Shown one piece after another: positions 26,260 to 35,020 of a DNA stretch of 64,000 nt (position 1 is its first letter; each line of letters begins with the position of its first letter). The translations under genes and the position numbers were made by a program. The notes beneath the pieces are model-generated. The model was not told where the DNA came from. It saw nothing but the letters and a program-made list of their open reading frames with translations, and searched no databases. This DNA is from Puniceicoccaceae bacterium 5H (GTDB lineage: Bacteria; Verrucomicrobiota; Verrucomicrobiia; Opitutales; Oceanipulchritudinaceae), in the NCBI GenBank assembly GCA_009772895.1, contig WOUP01000017.1:1-64000 (forward strand), given 5' to 3'.

Positions 26260-26997
26260 ATGATTGCACCCGTAGCGTTGATCACCGGGGGCGAGCGCGG
26301 CATCGGCCGAGGCATCGCCGAAACTCTCCTGCGTCGCGGCTATCGCGTCCTGATCGCGGGGGTGGACGAACAGGCGGCGGAAGAGGCGCTGCCCGATCTC
26401 AAACAGTTGGGCGAGGTGCACTTCTGCAAGTGCGATGTCGGCCGGCCCGACCCGGTGCGCAGCTGCATCGAGTGGATCCGCGAAAACTGGGGCCGGTTGG
26501 ACGGACTCGTCTGCAACGCCGCCCACGCCGACCCGGCACGCAAGCCGATCGGTGAAGTATCGCTGGACGAGTGGCAGGAGGTGATCCGCACCAATCTGAC
26601 GGGCGCCTTCCTCTGTGCGCAGGCCGCCGCGCCCCTGTTGGGGGAGACGAATGGCGCGATCGTGCTCATCGCGTCCAGCCGCGCCTATCAGTCCGAGCCC
26701 AATACCTTTGCCTACTCGGCGACCAAGGGCGGCATCGTGGCGCTGACCCATTCGCTGGCGATCAGCCTGGGGCCGAAGGTGCGCGCCAATGCGATTGCGC
26801 CGGGCTGGATCCAGAATGAGGATTACGACCAGCTGCGCGACATCGATCACGCGCAGCATCCGGTGGGGCGGGTCGGCACGCCTCACGACATTGCGACGCT
26901 CTGCGCGTTCCTGCTCAGTCCCGACGCAGGCTTTATCACCGGACAGGACTTCGTCGCCGATGGCGGTATGACACGCAAGATGATCTACGCCTATTGA
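26260..26997 (+). CDS. SDR-family oxidoreductase
   Basis: A 245-residue classical short-chain dehydrogenase: NAD(P) site TGGERGIG (about 9-16), CNAAHA in place of NNAG, catalytic Ser in ASSRAY, and YSATK. The C terminus has the Gly-rich FVADGGMTRKM. Substrate unknown. It follows the YmdB-like gene and is closed by a bidirectional terminator at 27112-27141. Confidence 0.92.
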   Translation: MIAPVALITGGERGIGRGIAETLLRRGYRVLIAGVDEQAAEEALPDLKQLGEVHFCKCDVGRPDPVRSCIEWIRENWGRLDGLVCNAAHADPARKPIGEVSLDEWQEVIRTNLTGAFLCAQAAAPLLGETNGAIVLIASSRAYQSEPNTFAYSATKGGIVALTHSLAISLGPKVRANAIAPGWIQNEDYDQLRDIDHAQHPVGRVGTPHDIATLCAFLLSPDAGFITGQDFVADGGMTRKMIYAY

Positions 26998-27111
26998 GGA
27001 GCGTTGTCATTGAGGCTCTACTCCGCCTTGGCGGTTAACGCATGGCTGCGACGGTGTAGTGACCTTTTCGGTGGTGCAACACCTCCTAGAGGCGAGAGGT
27101 ATAGACACAGA

Positions 27112-27141
27112 AAAAGGCGCTCCCAAATGAGAGCGCCTTTT
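27112..27141. terminator. Bidirectional terminator
   Basis: A perfect 11-bp stem (27112-27122 with 27131-27141; AAAAGGCGCTC and its complement) with 8-nt loop. It has T-rich flanks on both strands and sits between the convergent SDR gene and the exported protein gene. Confidence 0.92.
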
Positions 27142-27163
27142 CAAAAAAAAAGATGCGGCAATC

Positions 27164-27775
27164 TTAGTTGCTGGCCGGGGCGACATAGTCCTCGACGATC
27201 GTCGAGAAGGTGCCGACTTCGCTGCCGTCGAGGAACAGGGCTTCGTAGGAGCCGGTGAAGGTGCGGCTGGTGGTTTCGTCGCCAGTAGTTTCTTCGCTGA
27301 CCGTGAATACGAACGCGCCGGTTTCGGTTACGTCGTCGGCAACGTCGTCAGTGCCTTGATCGTCCACGAATTGAACGAAGATCGCGACTTCACCGGTGCC
27401 GGTAGTCACCACGGCGTTGTAGGTGCCGTCGTAGTCGGTGCCGTCCGAAGAGACGGTGCAGGCGTCTGAGGTCGTGTCCGGGATCGTGAGCGTCCAGGTG
27501 CTTTCATCCTCGGCGGTCAGTGTGGTCGTGATCATCTGGCCGTCACTAGCGAGGACGGCGATGTCCACTTCACGGTCGGAGAGCGGGTTCTTGACCCACT
27601 TTTGCTCGCCATCATTCCAGGCGATCAGCGGTTGCTCGACCGCGGCGATCCAGGTTCCGTCGGTGTCGCTCCACATCCAAGAAGAATTGTTCTCGGTGTA
27701 GTACCAGCCGGCGGCGTTCAGGGAGGATGCACAGGCCGCTACAAAAGCAGCGGAGAGAAGGGCAGTCTTAATCAT
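27164..27775 (-). CDS. Exported protein of unknown function
   Basis: A 203-residue protein with a Sec signal peptide (MIKTALLSAAFVAACASSLNA, cleavage near AAG). The mature part is acidic, Thr/Asp/Glu-rich and predicted beta-stranded, with an aromatic N-terminal segment (GWYYTENNSSWMWSDTDGTW) that is reminiscent of carbohydrate- or surface-layer-associated modules, though I do not recognise a family. The ribosome site is weak. An AT-rich leader of about 110 nt precedes it. It is transcribed alone and terminated by the shared hairpin. Confidence 0.72.
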   Translation of the reverse strand: MIKTALLSAAFVAACASSLNAAGWYYTENNSSWMWSDTDGTWIAAVEQPLIAWNDGEQKWVKNPLSDREVDIAVLASDGQMITTTLTAEDESTWTLTIPDTTSDACTVSSDGTDYDGTYNAVVTTGTGEVAIFVQFVDDQGTDDVADDVTETGAFVFTVSEETTGDETTSRTFTGSYEALFLDGSEVGTFSTIVEDYVAPASN

Positions 27776-27894
27776 ATCGTAACAAACGTTGAAGGTAGGT
27801 TACGGATCCTTTCCATCTTCAGGGCGTTATCAAGCTTAAATTGACTTTTCTCCACGCAGTTAAATTTTTGTTGAAGACAGGGTGATGAGGTGTA

Positions 27895-28554
27895 TTAGAA
27901 TACTAGATTCACCGGGAATTGAAAAGTCGTCAGCTTTGGGTAACCCTGCGGTAGTTCAGAACGCTGGTAGTGCCGTTTGAGCAGTGCGGTGCGGCTTGGC
28001 TCGACTAATTCTGGATGGCTCGTTTCGATTAATTGAGCACCCGTTACTTCTCCTTGCTGATTGACGCTAATCAAGAACGTGGCCGAGCCACCCGCGATTT
28101 GTTCGAGCTTTGTGTAGCGGGGGAAGACGGGCACGGGAGCGACGATGGGTTGTGGGATCTGCTCTGGCCCCAATCTTACCACTTGGGCGACCGGCTGGGG
28201 CGTGGCCACCGGAGGCGTGGGCGGTTCAGTTTCGGCTGGTTTAAGGGGGCGTGCTTCGGCGGCGGGCTTGGGTTCGCGCTCAGGCGTCTCAGGGGCAGGT
28301 GTCGAGGGGATGGCTGCCTCCGGCGTCGTGGGCGCGATGGGCGCAGGTGTCGGCTCAGGGGGAGCGGGAGACCGCGGTGGCTGCACCGCCGTCGTGGGCG
28401 TCGACGCATTGGTGACCGTCTGGACGCGGTTGATTTTGCGTGAACCCATGGGCAGGGGTGCGTCGTTGCGGGGGAGCGCGCAGCCTGCAAAAAAGCCCCA
28501 GAGCAGCAATAACGCTGCCTTCTGGGGCGTAAAAATGGACCTGAGCCCGGGCAT
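27895..28554 (-). CDS. TonB C-terminal-domain lipoprotein
   Basis: A 219-residue protein. The signal peptide ends in a lipobox with Cys25 (WGFFAGC), so it is predicted to be a lipoprotein, not a membrane-anchored TonB. Residues about 45-125 form a Pro/Glu/Thr-rich linker. The C-terminal domain (about 130-219) has the TonB_C pattern: YTKLEQIAGGSATFLISVNQ, GEVTGAQLIETSHPELVEPS, and FQFPVNLVF. It lies 11 nt downstream of dapL on the same strand. A canonical TonB transduces proton-motive force through ExbB/D, which are not nearby. Confidence 0.82.
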   Translation of the reverse strand: MPGLRSIFTPQKAALLLLWGFFAGCALPRNDAPLPMGSRKINRVQTVTNASTPTTAVQPPRSPAPPEPTPAPIAPTTPEAAIPSTPAPETPEREPKPAAEARPLKPAETEPPTPPVATPQPVAQVVRLGPEQIPQPIVAPVPVFPRYTKLEQIAGGSATFLISVNQQGEVTGAQLIETSHPELVEPSRTALLKRHYQRSELPQGYPKLTTFQFPVNLVF

Positions 28555-28565
28555 GGGCGCTTGGA

Positions 28566-29792
28566 TTAGCGGGAGAGGACTTCGCGGATGCGTTGGAGAG
28601 CCTCACCGGTCTTGACGGCGCTGTTGAAGGCGCTGAGGCGGATGTGGCCTTCACCGCACTTGCCAAAGCCGGCCCCGGGGGTGCAGACGACGCCGGCCTC
28701 GTTGAGCAGGCGGTCGAAGAAGTCCCAGGAATTGCCGCCGGTGCGGATCCATACATACGGGGCATGATCGCCGCCCACGCAGTCGTAGCCCAGTTCGATC
28801 ATCGTCTCGCGGATCTGGCGGGCATTGGCCATATAGCCTTGCACGAGATCCTGCACCTGCTGTTTGCCTGCCTGCGAGTAGATCGCGGCGGCGGCGCGTT
28901 GCACGGGGTAGGAGACGCCGTTGAACTTGGTGCTGTGGCGGCGGCTCCAGAGCTGGCGCACCGGCACCTCGTTGTTTTCGGGATCGTAGGCGACGAGGTC
29001 CTTGGGCACGACAGTGAATGCGCAGCGCGTGCCGGTGAAGCCCGCGTTCTTGGAGAAACTGCGGAACTCGATCGCACACTGCTTGGCGCCTTCGATCTCG
29101 AAGATGGAGTGCGGCAGCGCATCGTCCTGGATAAAGGCCTGATAGGCGGCGTCGAAGAGGATGATCGCGTGGTGCTGGCGGGCGTAATCCACCCAGCGCT
29201 GCAGCTGTTCCTTGGTCGCGACGGCACCGGTCGGGTTGTTGGGGAAGCAGAGGTAGATCAAGTCCACCGGTTGCTCCGGCAGTTCCGGCGTGTAGCCGTT
29301 GTCCGGGGTTGCTTCGAGATAGGTCAGCCCTTCAAAGCGGCCATCGACGAAGCGGCCTGTGCGGCCGGCCATCACGTTGGTATCCACGTAGACGGGGTAG
29401 ACGGGGTCGGGCACGGCGACGGAGATGTCGGTGCCGAAAATCTCCTGAATGTTGCCGCTGTCGCACTTGGAGCCGTCGGAGACGAAGATCTCGTCCGCGC
29501 CGATATCGCAGCCGCGGGACTGGTATTCGTTTTCGGCGATCGCTTCGCGCAGAAAGGCGTAGCCCTGCTCCGGACCGTAGCCGTGGAAGCCGTCGCGCGT
29601 GCCCATTTCATCCACCGCTTCCTTCATGGCGGTGCGGCACACCTCGGGCAGGGGCTCGGTCACGTCGCCGATCCCCATCTTGATGAGCGGCTTATCGGGA
29701 TTGGCCTGCTGGTAAGCAGCGACGCGTTGGGCGATGTTGCTGAAGAGATACGAAGCCTGCAGCTTCTGGAAATGCGGGTTAATCCGGATCAT
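28566..29792 (-). CDS. dapL: LL-diaminopimelate aminotransferase
   Basis: DapL converts tetrahydrodipicolinate directly to LL-diaminopimelate with glutamate as donor, a shortcut in lysine and peptidoglycan synthesis characteristic of Verrucomicrobiota, Chlamydiae, cyanobacteria and plants. The ATG at 29792 yields 408 residues ([20 protein letters not shown]), the normal length. A PLP-binding Lys lies in [12 protein letters not shown], preceded by CFPNNPTGA and DAAYQAF. The C terminus has [11 protein letters not shown]. It starts a short unit that includes the TonB-domain lipoprotein gene. Confidence 0.96.
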   Translation of the reverse strand: MIRINPHFQKLQASYLFSNIAQRVAAYQQANPDKPLIKMGIGDVTEPLPEVCRTAMKEAVDEMGTRDGFHGYGPEQGYAFLREAIAENEYQSRGCDIGADEIFVSDGSKCDSGNIQEIFGTDISVAVPDPVYPVYVDTNVMAGRTGRFVDGRFEGLTYLEATPDNGYTPELPEQPVDLIYLCFPNNPTGAVATKEQLQRWVDYARQHHAIILFDAAYQAFIQDDALPHSIFEIEGAKQCAIEFRSFSKNAGFTGTRCAFTVVPKDLVAYDPENNEVPVRQLWSRRHSTKFNGVSYPVQRAAAAIYSQAGKQQVQDLVQGYMANARQIRETMIELGYDCVGGDHAPYVWIRTGGNSWDFFDRLLNEAGVVCTPGAGFGKCGEGHIRLSAFNSAVKTGEALQRIREVLSR

Positions 29793-30095
29793 GGGAACTT
29801 TGTCACCGTAGGAAGCCCCACCGGAAAGGCAAGACCGGGATCGGGGTGGGATGCACCGGCAGTCGTTTTGAGCAGCAGGAAGCGCCATTCATAAGGCATG
29901 AAATGCGTTGGGGATGGGGCACGCCCGGTCCCCTCCCTGGATCCAGGGAAAAGCTCCGCCCTCTCCGTTCCCTCCTGGTTTAAAACCGGAGTTCAGGACG
30001 CTTCTTCCTCTCCATCTTTCTTGAAAAGCTTGAGCCCAAGGCAAACAAAGGTTTAGCGTCCGCAGGAGAGCCTGCCAACCATCCTGAAGGAGCCC
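29793..30095. other. Intergenic region dapL-panC with palindromes
   Basis: A 303-nt divergent gap with no credible ORF. It contains CCCTGGATCCAGGG (29935-29948), a perfect 14-nt palindrome, and an imperfect palindrome around GGTTTAAAACC (29977-29987). Either could be a protein-binding site. The panC ribosome site, AAGGAG, lies at about 30086-30091. Confidence 0.5.
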
Positions 30096-30938
30096 ATGCA
30101 AGTCATTGAATCCGTGAACGAAATGCAGTCCCTCGCGGTGAAACTGCGCCACCAAGGAAAACTGATCGGCTTTGTGCCGACCAGTGGTTATCTGCATGCG
30201 GGGCACCTCAGCCTGATCCAGTTGGCCCAGGACCAGGCCGATGTGGTGGTGGTCTCGTGCTTCGTCAACCCCAAGGAGTTTGGGGCCAACGAAGATTTTG
30301 GCCGCTATCCGCGCGACCGCGAGCGCGACCTGCAATTCTGCCGCGAGGCCAAGGTGGACGTGCTCTTCCTACCCAAGGAGGAGGAGATCTACCCGGCCGG
30401 CTTTTCCAGCACGGTCAATGAGGAAAAGCGAGGCAGCGGTCTCTGCGCGATCTCCCGCCCGCACTATTTCAAGGGCGTCTGTACGCTGCACGCCAAGCTG
30501 TTCAACATCGTGCGGCCCGACCAGGTCATCTACGGGCGCAAGGACCCGCAGCAGGCGACCGTGGTGGCCAAGATGGTCGAAGACCTCAACTTCCCGGTGG
30601 AAATCGCGGTCGGCCCGACGGTGCGTGAGCCGGACGGCCTCGCCTGCAGCGCGCGCAACACCTACCTCAACGAGTTCCAGCGCCGCGACGCCCGCACGCT
30701 CTATCAGGCGCTGATGAAGGGTAAGGAACTGGTCGACAATGGCATCCGCAACGTTGACCGCATCCTCGCCGAGGTAACCTTCCACATCTCGCAGATCCGC
30801 CGCCTGCGTGTCATCTACGTGCACGCGGTGAACAAGCACACGATGGAATTCGAGCGCCAGATCGTGCCCGGGCAGACCCTCGTCGTGACCAGCGTGTGGT
30901 GCGACGAAGTACGCCTGCTCGATAACATGGAGCTGTAG
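30096..30938 (+). CDS. panC: Pantoate-beta-alanine ligase (divergent)
   Basis: PanC ligates pantoate and beta-alanine to give pantothenate. The 280-residue protein has the HIGH-like SGYLHAGH (His34, His37), NPKEFGANEDFGRYPRD, a YFKGVCTLHAKLF segment, YGRKDPQQATVVAKM, and DGLACSARNTYL. Three positions differ from the usual pattern: the PTMGxLHEGH segment reads PTSGYLHAGH, the NPxQFG Gln reads Glu61, and the LSSRN segment reads CSARN. These residues border the pantoate/ATP site in known structures. Good ribosome site upstream. Alone on the strand; panB and panD are not adjacent. Confidence 0.88.
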   Translation: MQVIESVNEMQSLAVKLRHQGKLIGFVPTSGYLHAGHLSLIQLAQDQADVVVVSCFVNPKEFGANEDFGRYPRDRERDLQFCREAKVDVLFLPKEEEIYPAGFSSTVNEEKRGSGLCAISRPHYFKGVCTLHAKLFNIVRPDQVIYGRKDPQQATVVAKMVEDLNFPVEIAVGPTVREPDGLACSARNTYLNEFQRRDARTLYQALMKGKELVDNGIRNVDRILAEVTFHISQIRRLRVIYVHAVNKHTMEFERQIVPGQTLVVTSVWCDEVRLLDNMEL

Positions 30939-30959
30939 GCTGGGGTGCTACGTTATTTG

Positions 30960-31029
30960 AACAGAAGAACACGAAGCGCACAAAGTTCCAGCGTAGGTCG
31001 GATGACGACTTCTTTGTGTTCTTCTGTTT
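30960..31029. repeat. Dispersed repeat (family B) with inverted copy
   Basis: In the panC-oxidoreductase gap a 26-nt unit at 30960-30985, whose core begins AACAGAAGAACAC, is followed by an inverted partial copy at 31011-31029 (CTTTGTGTTCTTCTGT), so the region can form a stem. A close direct copy occurs at 63904-63929 upstream of gyrA. It may act as a transcription or mRNA-processing element; no coding capacity. Confidence 0.65.
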
Positions 31030-31047
31030 GTTTCTCTCTTTCCCCCG

Positions 31048-32208
31048 CTAAACCTCGATCAGGGGCGTCCATTTGCCGTCGCTCTGGGCGCTGTGCACCG
31101 CGGTGGCGATGAAGCGCAGGCCGGCGAGGCCGTCGTCGATGGTCGGGAAGTCGTAGGGCGCGTTGTCGGTGCCGCTCTGGCGGTCGCGGATGGCGCGGGC
31201 GACTTCGCGGTAGAGGTTGGCAAAGCCTTCGATGTAGCCCTCCGGGTGACCGGCGGGGATGCGCGAACCGGCTTGCGCGTGCGCCCCCAGGTAGGGGTTG
31301 CCGGGTTTGAGGATCTGGCGCGGCCGGTCCGGCCACTTGAGGATCAGCTCGTTCGGGTTTTCCTGCTGCCAGTCCAGAGAGCCCTGGGTGCCGTAGACGC
31401 GCAGGCGCAGCGCATTTTCTTCGCCCGCACTGACTTGTGAGGCGTAGAGCAGGCCCTTCATGCCGTTCTCGTAGCGCAAGAGCAGCTGCGCGTCGTCCTC
31501 CAGTCGGCGGCCTGGCACCAGGGTGGTGAAATCGGCGCAGACCTGGGCAATCTGTTGGCCCGTGACGTAGTGCACGAGGTTTTCGCAATGGGTGCCGATG
31601 TCGCCCAGGCAGCTCGATGCGCCAGCCTGTTGGGGGTCGGTGCGCCAGGCGGCCTGTTTTTGACCCTGCTGGTCGATGTCTTCCAGCAGCCAGCCCTGCG
31701 GGTATTCCACGACCACCTTCACGAGTTCGCCCAGCTCGCCGCGTTGCACGCGTTCGCGCGCCTCACGGATCATGGGGTAGCCGGTGTAGTTGTGGGTGAG
31801 GGCAAAGATCTGGCCGCTCTGGCGCACGAGGTCGCGCAGGGCCACGGCGTCCTTCAGGCGGTGCGTGACCGGCTTGTCGCAGACGACGTGGAAGCCGTGC
31901 TCGAGCAGGCAGCGCGCGGCGGGGTAGTGCAGGTGGTTGGGCGTGACGATGCTGACGAAGTCCAGGCGCTCGTCGGCGGGCCGGGCGGCTTCGCGCTCAG
32001 CCATTTCCTCGTAGGAGGCGTAGACGCGGTCCGGATCGAGAAACAGGTCCTGGCCGGAGAGGCGGGACTTCTCGGCGTCGCTCGAAAAGGCACCGGCTAC
32101 GAGTTCGATCTGGCCGTCGAGGCGGCTGGCCATGCGGTGGACTTCGCCGATGAAGGCGCCACGGCCACCGCCGACCATGCCCATGCGGAGTTTGCGGGGT
32201 GCAGTCAT
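31048..32208 (-). CDS. Gfo/Idh/MocA-family oxidoreductase
   Basis: The ATG at 32208 gives 386 residues. The Rossmann domain begins RMGMVGGGRGAFIGEVHRMA, followed by SIVTPNHLHYPAA and VVCDKPVTH with its catalytic-region Lys. The C-terminal domain carries CLGDIGTHCENLVHYVTG. Such enzymes oxidise or epimerise sugars and inositols with NAD(P). The gene follows the isomerase gene by 13 nt, so both form one operon and probably handle one sugar or polyol; which one cannot be told. Confidence 0.93.
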   Translation of the reverse strand: MTAPRKLRMGMVGGGRGAFIGEVHRMASRLDGQIELVAGAFSSDAEKSRLSGQDLFLDPDRVYASYEEMAEREAARPADERLDFVSIVTPNHLHYPAARCLLEHGFHVVCDKPVTHRLKDAVALRDLVRQSGQIFALTHNYTGYPMIREARERVQRGELGELVKVVVEYPQGWLLEDIDQQGQKQAAWRTDPQQAGASSCLGDIGTHCENLVHYVTGQQIAQVCADFTTLVPGRRLEDDAQLLLRYENGMKGLLYASQVSAGEENALRLRVYGTQGSLDWQQENPNELILKWPDRPRQILKPGNPYLGAHAQAGSRIPAGHPEGYIEGFANLYREVARAIRDRQSGTDNAPYDFPTIDDGLAGLRFIATAVHSAQSDGKWTPLIEV

Positions 32209-32221
32209 AGGGAAATTGGGT

Positions 32222-33256
32222 TCAGGATTCGCGGCTGAAGGCGGCGTCGAAGGCTTGCTCGCCGCGCGGAAAGTCGATCGCGCGGGTGAATTCGCAGGAC
32301 TCGCGTGCGCCGAACACGCGGTCCATGCGTGCATCTTCCCACTCGATCGAAAGCGGCCCCTGATAGGCGATGTCGTTGAGCGCCACGATGATGCCCTCGA
32401 AGTCGATATCGCCCCGGCCCACGGAGCGGAAATCCCAGTAGCGGCGCGGATCGGCGAACTCCGTATGGCCGCCGAAGACCCCGACCGAGCCGTCGCCGCG
32501 GCCCCACCACACGTCCTTCATGTGCACGTGGAAGATGCGGTCGTAAAAGGTGCGGATAAACTGCTCGTAGTCCACGCCCTGATAGCCGAGGTGGCTCGGA
32601 TCGTAGTTGAAGCCGAAGCGCGGATGGTGGTCCACCGCCTCCAGCGCGCGCTGGGCGGAGGCCGTGTCGAAGGCGATCTCTGTCGGGTGCACCTCGAGCG
32701 CGAAGTTCACATCCACCTCGTCGAACACGTCGAGGATGGGCTGCCAGCGCGCGGCAAAGTCGTCGAAGCCCTTCTGGATCAGGTGGGGCGGGCAGGGCGG
32801 AAAGCTGTAGAGCAGGTGCCAGATGGCCGAGCCGGTGAAGCCATTGACCGTGGCCGCAAAGTCGCCCTCCTGATCGTCCGGGCGCAGGTCGAAAAAGCGT
32901 CGGGCCGCCCGCGCCGTGCGCTTCATCTCTTCCGCCGCCCGCTGGCGCACCGCCTCCGGCTCGCCGTCGCCAAAAATGTAGGCGGGCAGGATCGCCTGAT
33001 GCCGCTCGTCGATCCGGTCGCACACCGCCTGCCCCACCAGGTGGTTGGAGATCGCGTAACACGTCAGCCCGTGCCGCTCCAGCAGCTCCCAGCGCCCGCG
33101 CAGGTAGACCTCGTCATCGGCCTTGGCCACCTCAAAGTGATCGCCCCAGCAGGCGAGTTCCAGTCCATCGTAGCCCATGGCCGCAGCCATCGGCGCCAGT
33201 TTCTCGAGCGGCAAATCGGCCCATTGGCCGGTGAAGAGCGTGACAGGTCGGGGCAT
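32222..33256 (-). CDS. Sugar phosphate isomerase/epimerase family protein
   Basis: A 344-residue TIM-barrel of the xylose-isomerase-like superfamily. Probable metal ligands sit in [12 protein letters not shown] (Glu), [11 protein letters not shown] (Asp, His), [12 protein letters not shown] (His) and [11 protein letters not shown] (Glu). The ATG at 33256 opens the first strand ([16 protein letters not shown]). It leads a two-gene operon with the Gfo/Idh/MocA oxidoreductase, a common partnership in sugar or inositol utilisation. Confidence 0.9.
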   Translation of the reverse strand: MPRPVTLFTGQWADLPLEKLAPMAAAMGYDGLELACWGDHFEVAKADDEVYLRGRWELLERHGLTCYAISNHLVGQAVCDRIDERHQAILPAYIFGDGEPEAVRQRAAEEMKRTARAARRFFDLRPDDQEGDFAATVNGFTGSAIWHLLYSFPPCPPHLIQKGFDDFAARWQPILDVFDEVDVNFALEVHPTEIAFDTASAQRALEAVDHHPRFGFNYDPSHLGYQGVDYEQFIRTFYDRIFHVHMKDVWWGRGDGSVGVFGGHTEFADPRRYWDFRSVGRGDIDFEGIIVALNDIAYQGPLSIEWEDARMDRVFGARESCEFTRAIDFPRGEQAFDAAFSRES

Positions 33257-33345
33257 GGCACACATGTAATCAGCCCGACCCGCCAGCGCAAGGCGTGGAT
33301 GGGGAAGTTGGAGCTGCGTTTTGTAGCTCAAGGGTGAGGCCGGGC

Positions 33346-33552
33346 ATGGCGGCGGCGGTCATCAATGCCTATGATGTCGCCCTGTTGCTGCTGGAGCGTG
33401 GCGCCGATTTTCGCCTGGAGGACCGTAAAAGTCGCACCGTGCAGGACATCATGATCGCCACTCCTATCGATACGGATACCGAGATGTACCGACTGAAGCT
33501 GAAGGTCGAGAGCAGGATACAAGGCGGAACCGAGGAAGACGACACGGAATAG
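33346..33552 (+). pseudogene. Ankyrin-repeat gene remnant (C-terminal fragment)
   Basis: The frame from the ATG at 33346 gives 68 residues containing one partial ankyrin repeat (YDVALLLLERGADFRLEDRK) followed by a charged tail. Ankyrin proteins need several repeats, so this looks like the 3' end of a once longer gene. Upstream sequence in frame (from 33295) shows no further repeat. It could instead be a tiny functional protein, but this is less likely. Confidence 0.5.
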
Positions 33553-33589
33553 TGCCGCAGGAATCGCGTCTGAACGCCAATCCCCCCTC

Positions 33590-34726
33590 TTACAGCAGGA
33601 CCAGGTGGTCGCGGTGGACGACTTCGTAGCGTTGCTTTTGGGGGAAGAGCGGCTGGATGACCTCGCTTCTCTTGCCGACGATGGAGGCCAGCTCGTGGGC
33701 GGCGTAGTTGCTCTGCCCGCGGGCGATGGGCACGCCTTCGGGGTTGCAGATGTCGATCACTTCGCCTTCGAGGAATGCGCCGTCGACGGAGGTGACGCCT
33801 TTAGCCAGCAGACTCACGCCTTGTTCGCGCAGGGCGGTGACGGCGCCGGGGTCGATCACGATGCGCCCGGTGGGGCGTTGGAAGAAGGCCATCCAGCGGT
33901 GGCGGGCATCGAGCTCCAGGCTGTTGGGCAGGAAGAAGGTGCCGACCGCGCGACCGTTGGCGAGGTGCATCAGGATCACCGGGTCGGTGCCATCGCCGAT
34001 GTAGACGCCGCAACCGCTGCCGGTGGCGACCTTGGCCGCCTGGATCTTGCTGATCATGCCGCCGACACTGGTCTGCGTGACGCTGCCGCCGGCCATGGCC
34101 TCGATCTCGGGCGTGATGGTCTCGACCACGGGCACGAGCTGGCCGCTGCCCTTGAGGTCGAGCAGGCCCGGCGCGGTGGTGAGGATCACGAGCAGGTCGG
34201 CGTTGGTCAAGCTGGCAGTCAGGGCGCTGAGCAGGTCGTTGTCGCCAAACTTGATCTCGTCGGTGCTGACGGTGTCGTTTTCGTTGATCACGGGCACGAC
34301 GCCGTAGCGCAGCAGTTGCTCCAGGGTCTCGCGCACGGCCACGTGACGCTCCCGGTGCTTGAGGTCTTCGTGCGTCAGCAGCACCTGGGCGCAGGTGGCG
34401 TCGTATTGGCCGAAGCCGCGTGCCCAGCACTCCATGAGGATGCTCTGACCGATGGCGGCGCAGGCCTGCAGCTTGTTGAGGCCGCGCGGACGGCGTTCGA
34501 GGCCTAGACGCCCCATGCCGAGGCCGATGGCGCCGCTGCTGACGAGTATGACTTCGAGACCGCGTTTTTGCAGCTCGGCCACTTGGCAGCACAGGCGCTC
34601 CACCCAGTCCTGGTTCACGACGCGGCCCCCTTGCGTGAGGGTATTGGTGCCGATCTTGATGACGATGCGGCGGGCGTTGGAAGCGAGGAAAGTCACCACT
34701 ACAGTCGCAGCATCAAGACGCCCCAC
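33590..34726 (-). CDS. proB: Glutamate 5-kinase
   Basis: ProB phosphorylates glutamate for proline synthesis. The amino-acid kinase domain (about 20-265) has RIVIKIGTNTLT, LVSSGAIGLGMG, NENDTVSTDEIKFGDNDLLS and a GGMISKIQAAKVA stretch. The C-terminal PUA domain (about 285-370) is present, as in E. coli, for a total of 378 residues if the GTG at 34726 is used; GTGs about ten codons on are alternatives. proA is not next to it. Its start overlaps the small ORF upstream by 14 nt. Confidence 0.94.
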   Translation of the reverse strand: MGRLDAATVVVTFLASNARRIVIKIGTNTLTQGGRVVNQDWVERLCCQVAELQKRGLEVILVSSGAIGLGMGRLGLERRPRGLNKLQACAAIGQSILMECWARGFGQYDATCAQVLLTHEDLKHRERHVAVRETLEQLLRYGVVPVINENDTVSTDEIKFGDNDLLSALTASLTNADLLVILTTAPGLLDLKGSGQLVPVVETITPEIEAMAGGSVTQTSVGGMISKIQAAKVATGSGCGVYIGDGTDPVILMHLANGRAVGTFFLPNSLELDARHRWMAFFQRPTGRIVIDPGAVTALREQGVSLLAKGVTSVDGAFLEGEVIDICNPEGVPIARGQSNYAAHELASIVGKRSEVIQPLFPQKQRYEVVHRDHLVLL

Positions 34727-34937
34727 TGCGCCCGTGGCAATCCTCTTTGGTGGGGGAGGGGAATCCTTGGGCCAGGTTCTCCAGCATATCGTGGTAACGG
34801 CTTAGCCCAGACTGGAGCGCGCGTCGAAATGCGTCGTCGTCGATACGTCCCGGCGCTATCTTGTCCGGGATGCGGCGTAATATATCCTGCTGCTCATCCA
34901 CTGGTAAATCGTTAAGGCCACAGAGGCGGTTCGCCAA
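34713..34937 (-). CDS. Small hypothetical ORF upstream of proB
   Basis: A frame of 62-74 residues that starts at TTG 34937 or GTG 34901, after the frr terminator, and ends inside the proB start (14-nt overlap). The sequence is helical and charged (DEQQDILRRIPDKI, FRRALQSGLSRYHDMLENLA) and looks like a genuine small protein, though I recognise no family. Overlap with proB suggests coupling. The long upstream extension of the same frame runs through frr and is a shadow. Confidence 0.45.
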   Translation of the reverse strand: MANRLCGLNDLPVDEQQDILRRIPDKIAPGRIDDDAFRRALQSGLSRYHDMLENLAQGFPSPTKEDCHGRSGAS

Positions 34938-34956
34938 GAGAGTGCGTCTTTCGGAG

Positions 34957-34992
34957 TCAAAAAAAACGCCCCGACCTTGGGCAGGTGAGGCG
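34957..34992 (-). terminator. Terminator after frr
   Basis: On the minus strand a hairpin (arms at 34967-34977 and 34983-34992 on the plus strand, CGCC outer pairs with ACCT/AGGT inside) is followed by a run of eight T. It separates frr from the small ORF and proB. Confidence 0.82.
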
Positions 34993-35020
34993 TGGCAGGA
35001 AAAGCGGTTGGCGGGGCCGG

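Noticed and set aside
28593-29894. 433-residue frame on the plus strand
   Set aside because: Antisense to dapL, whose identity is unambiguous.
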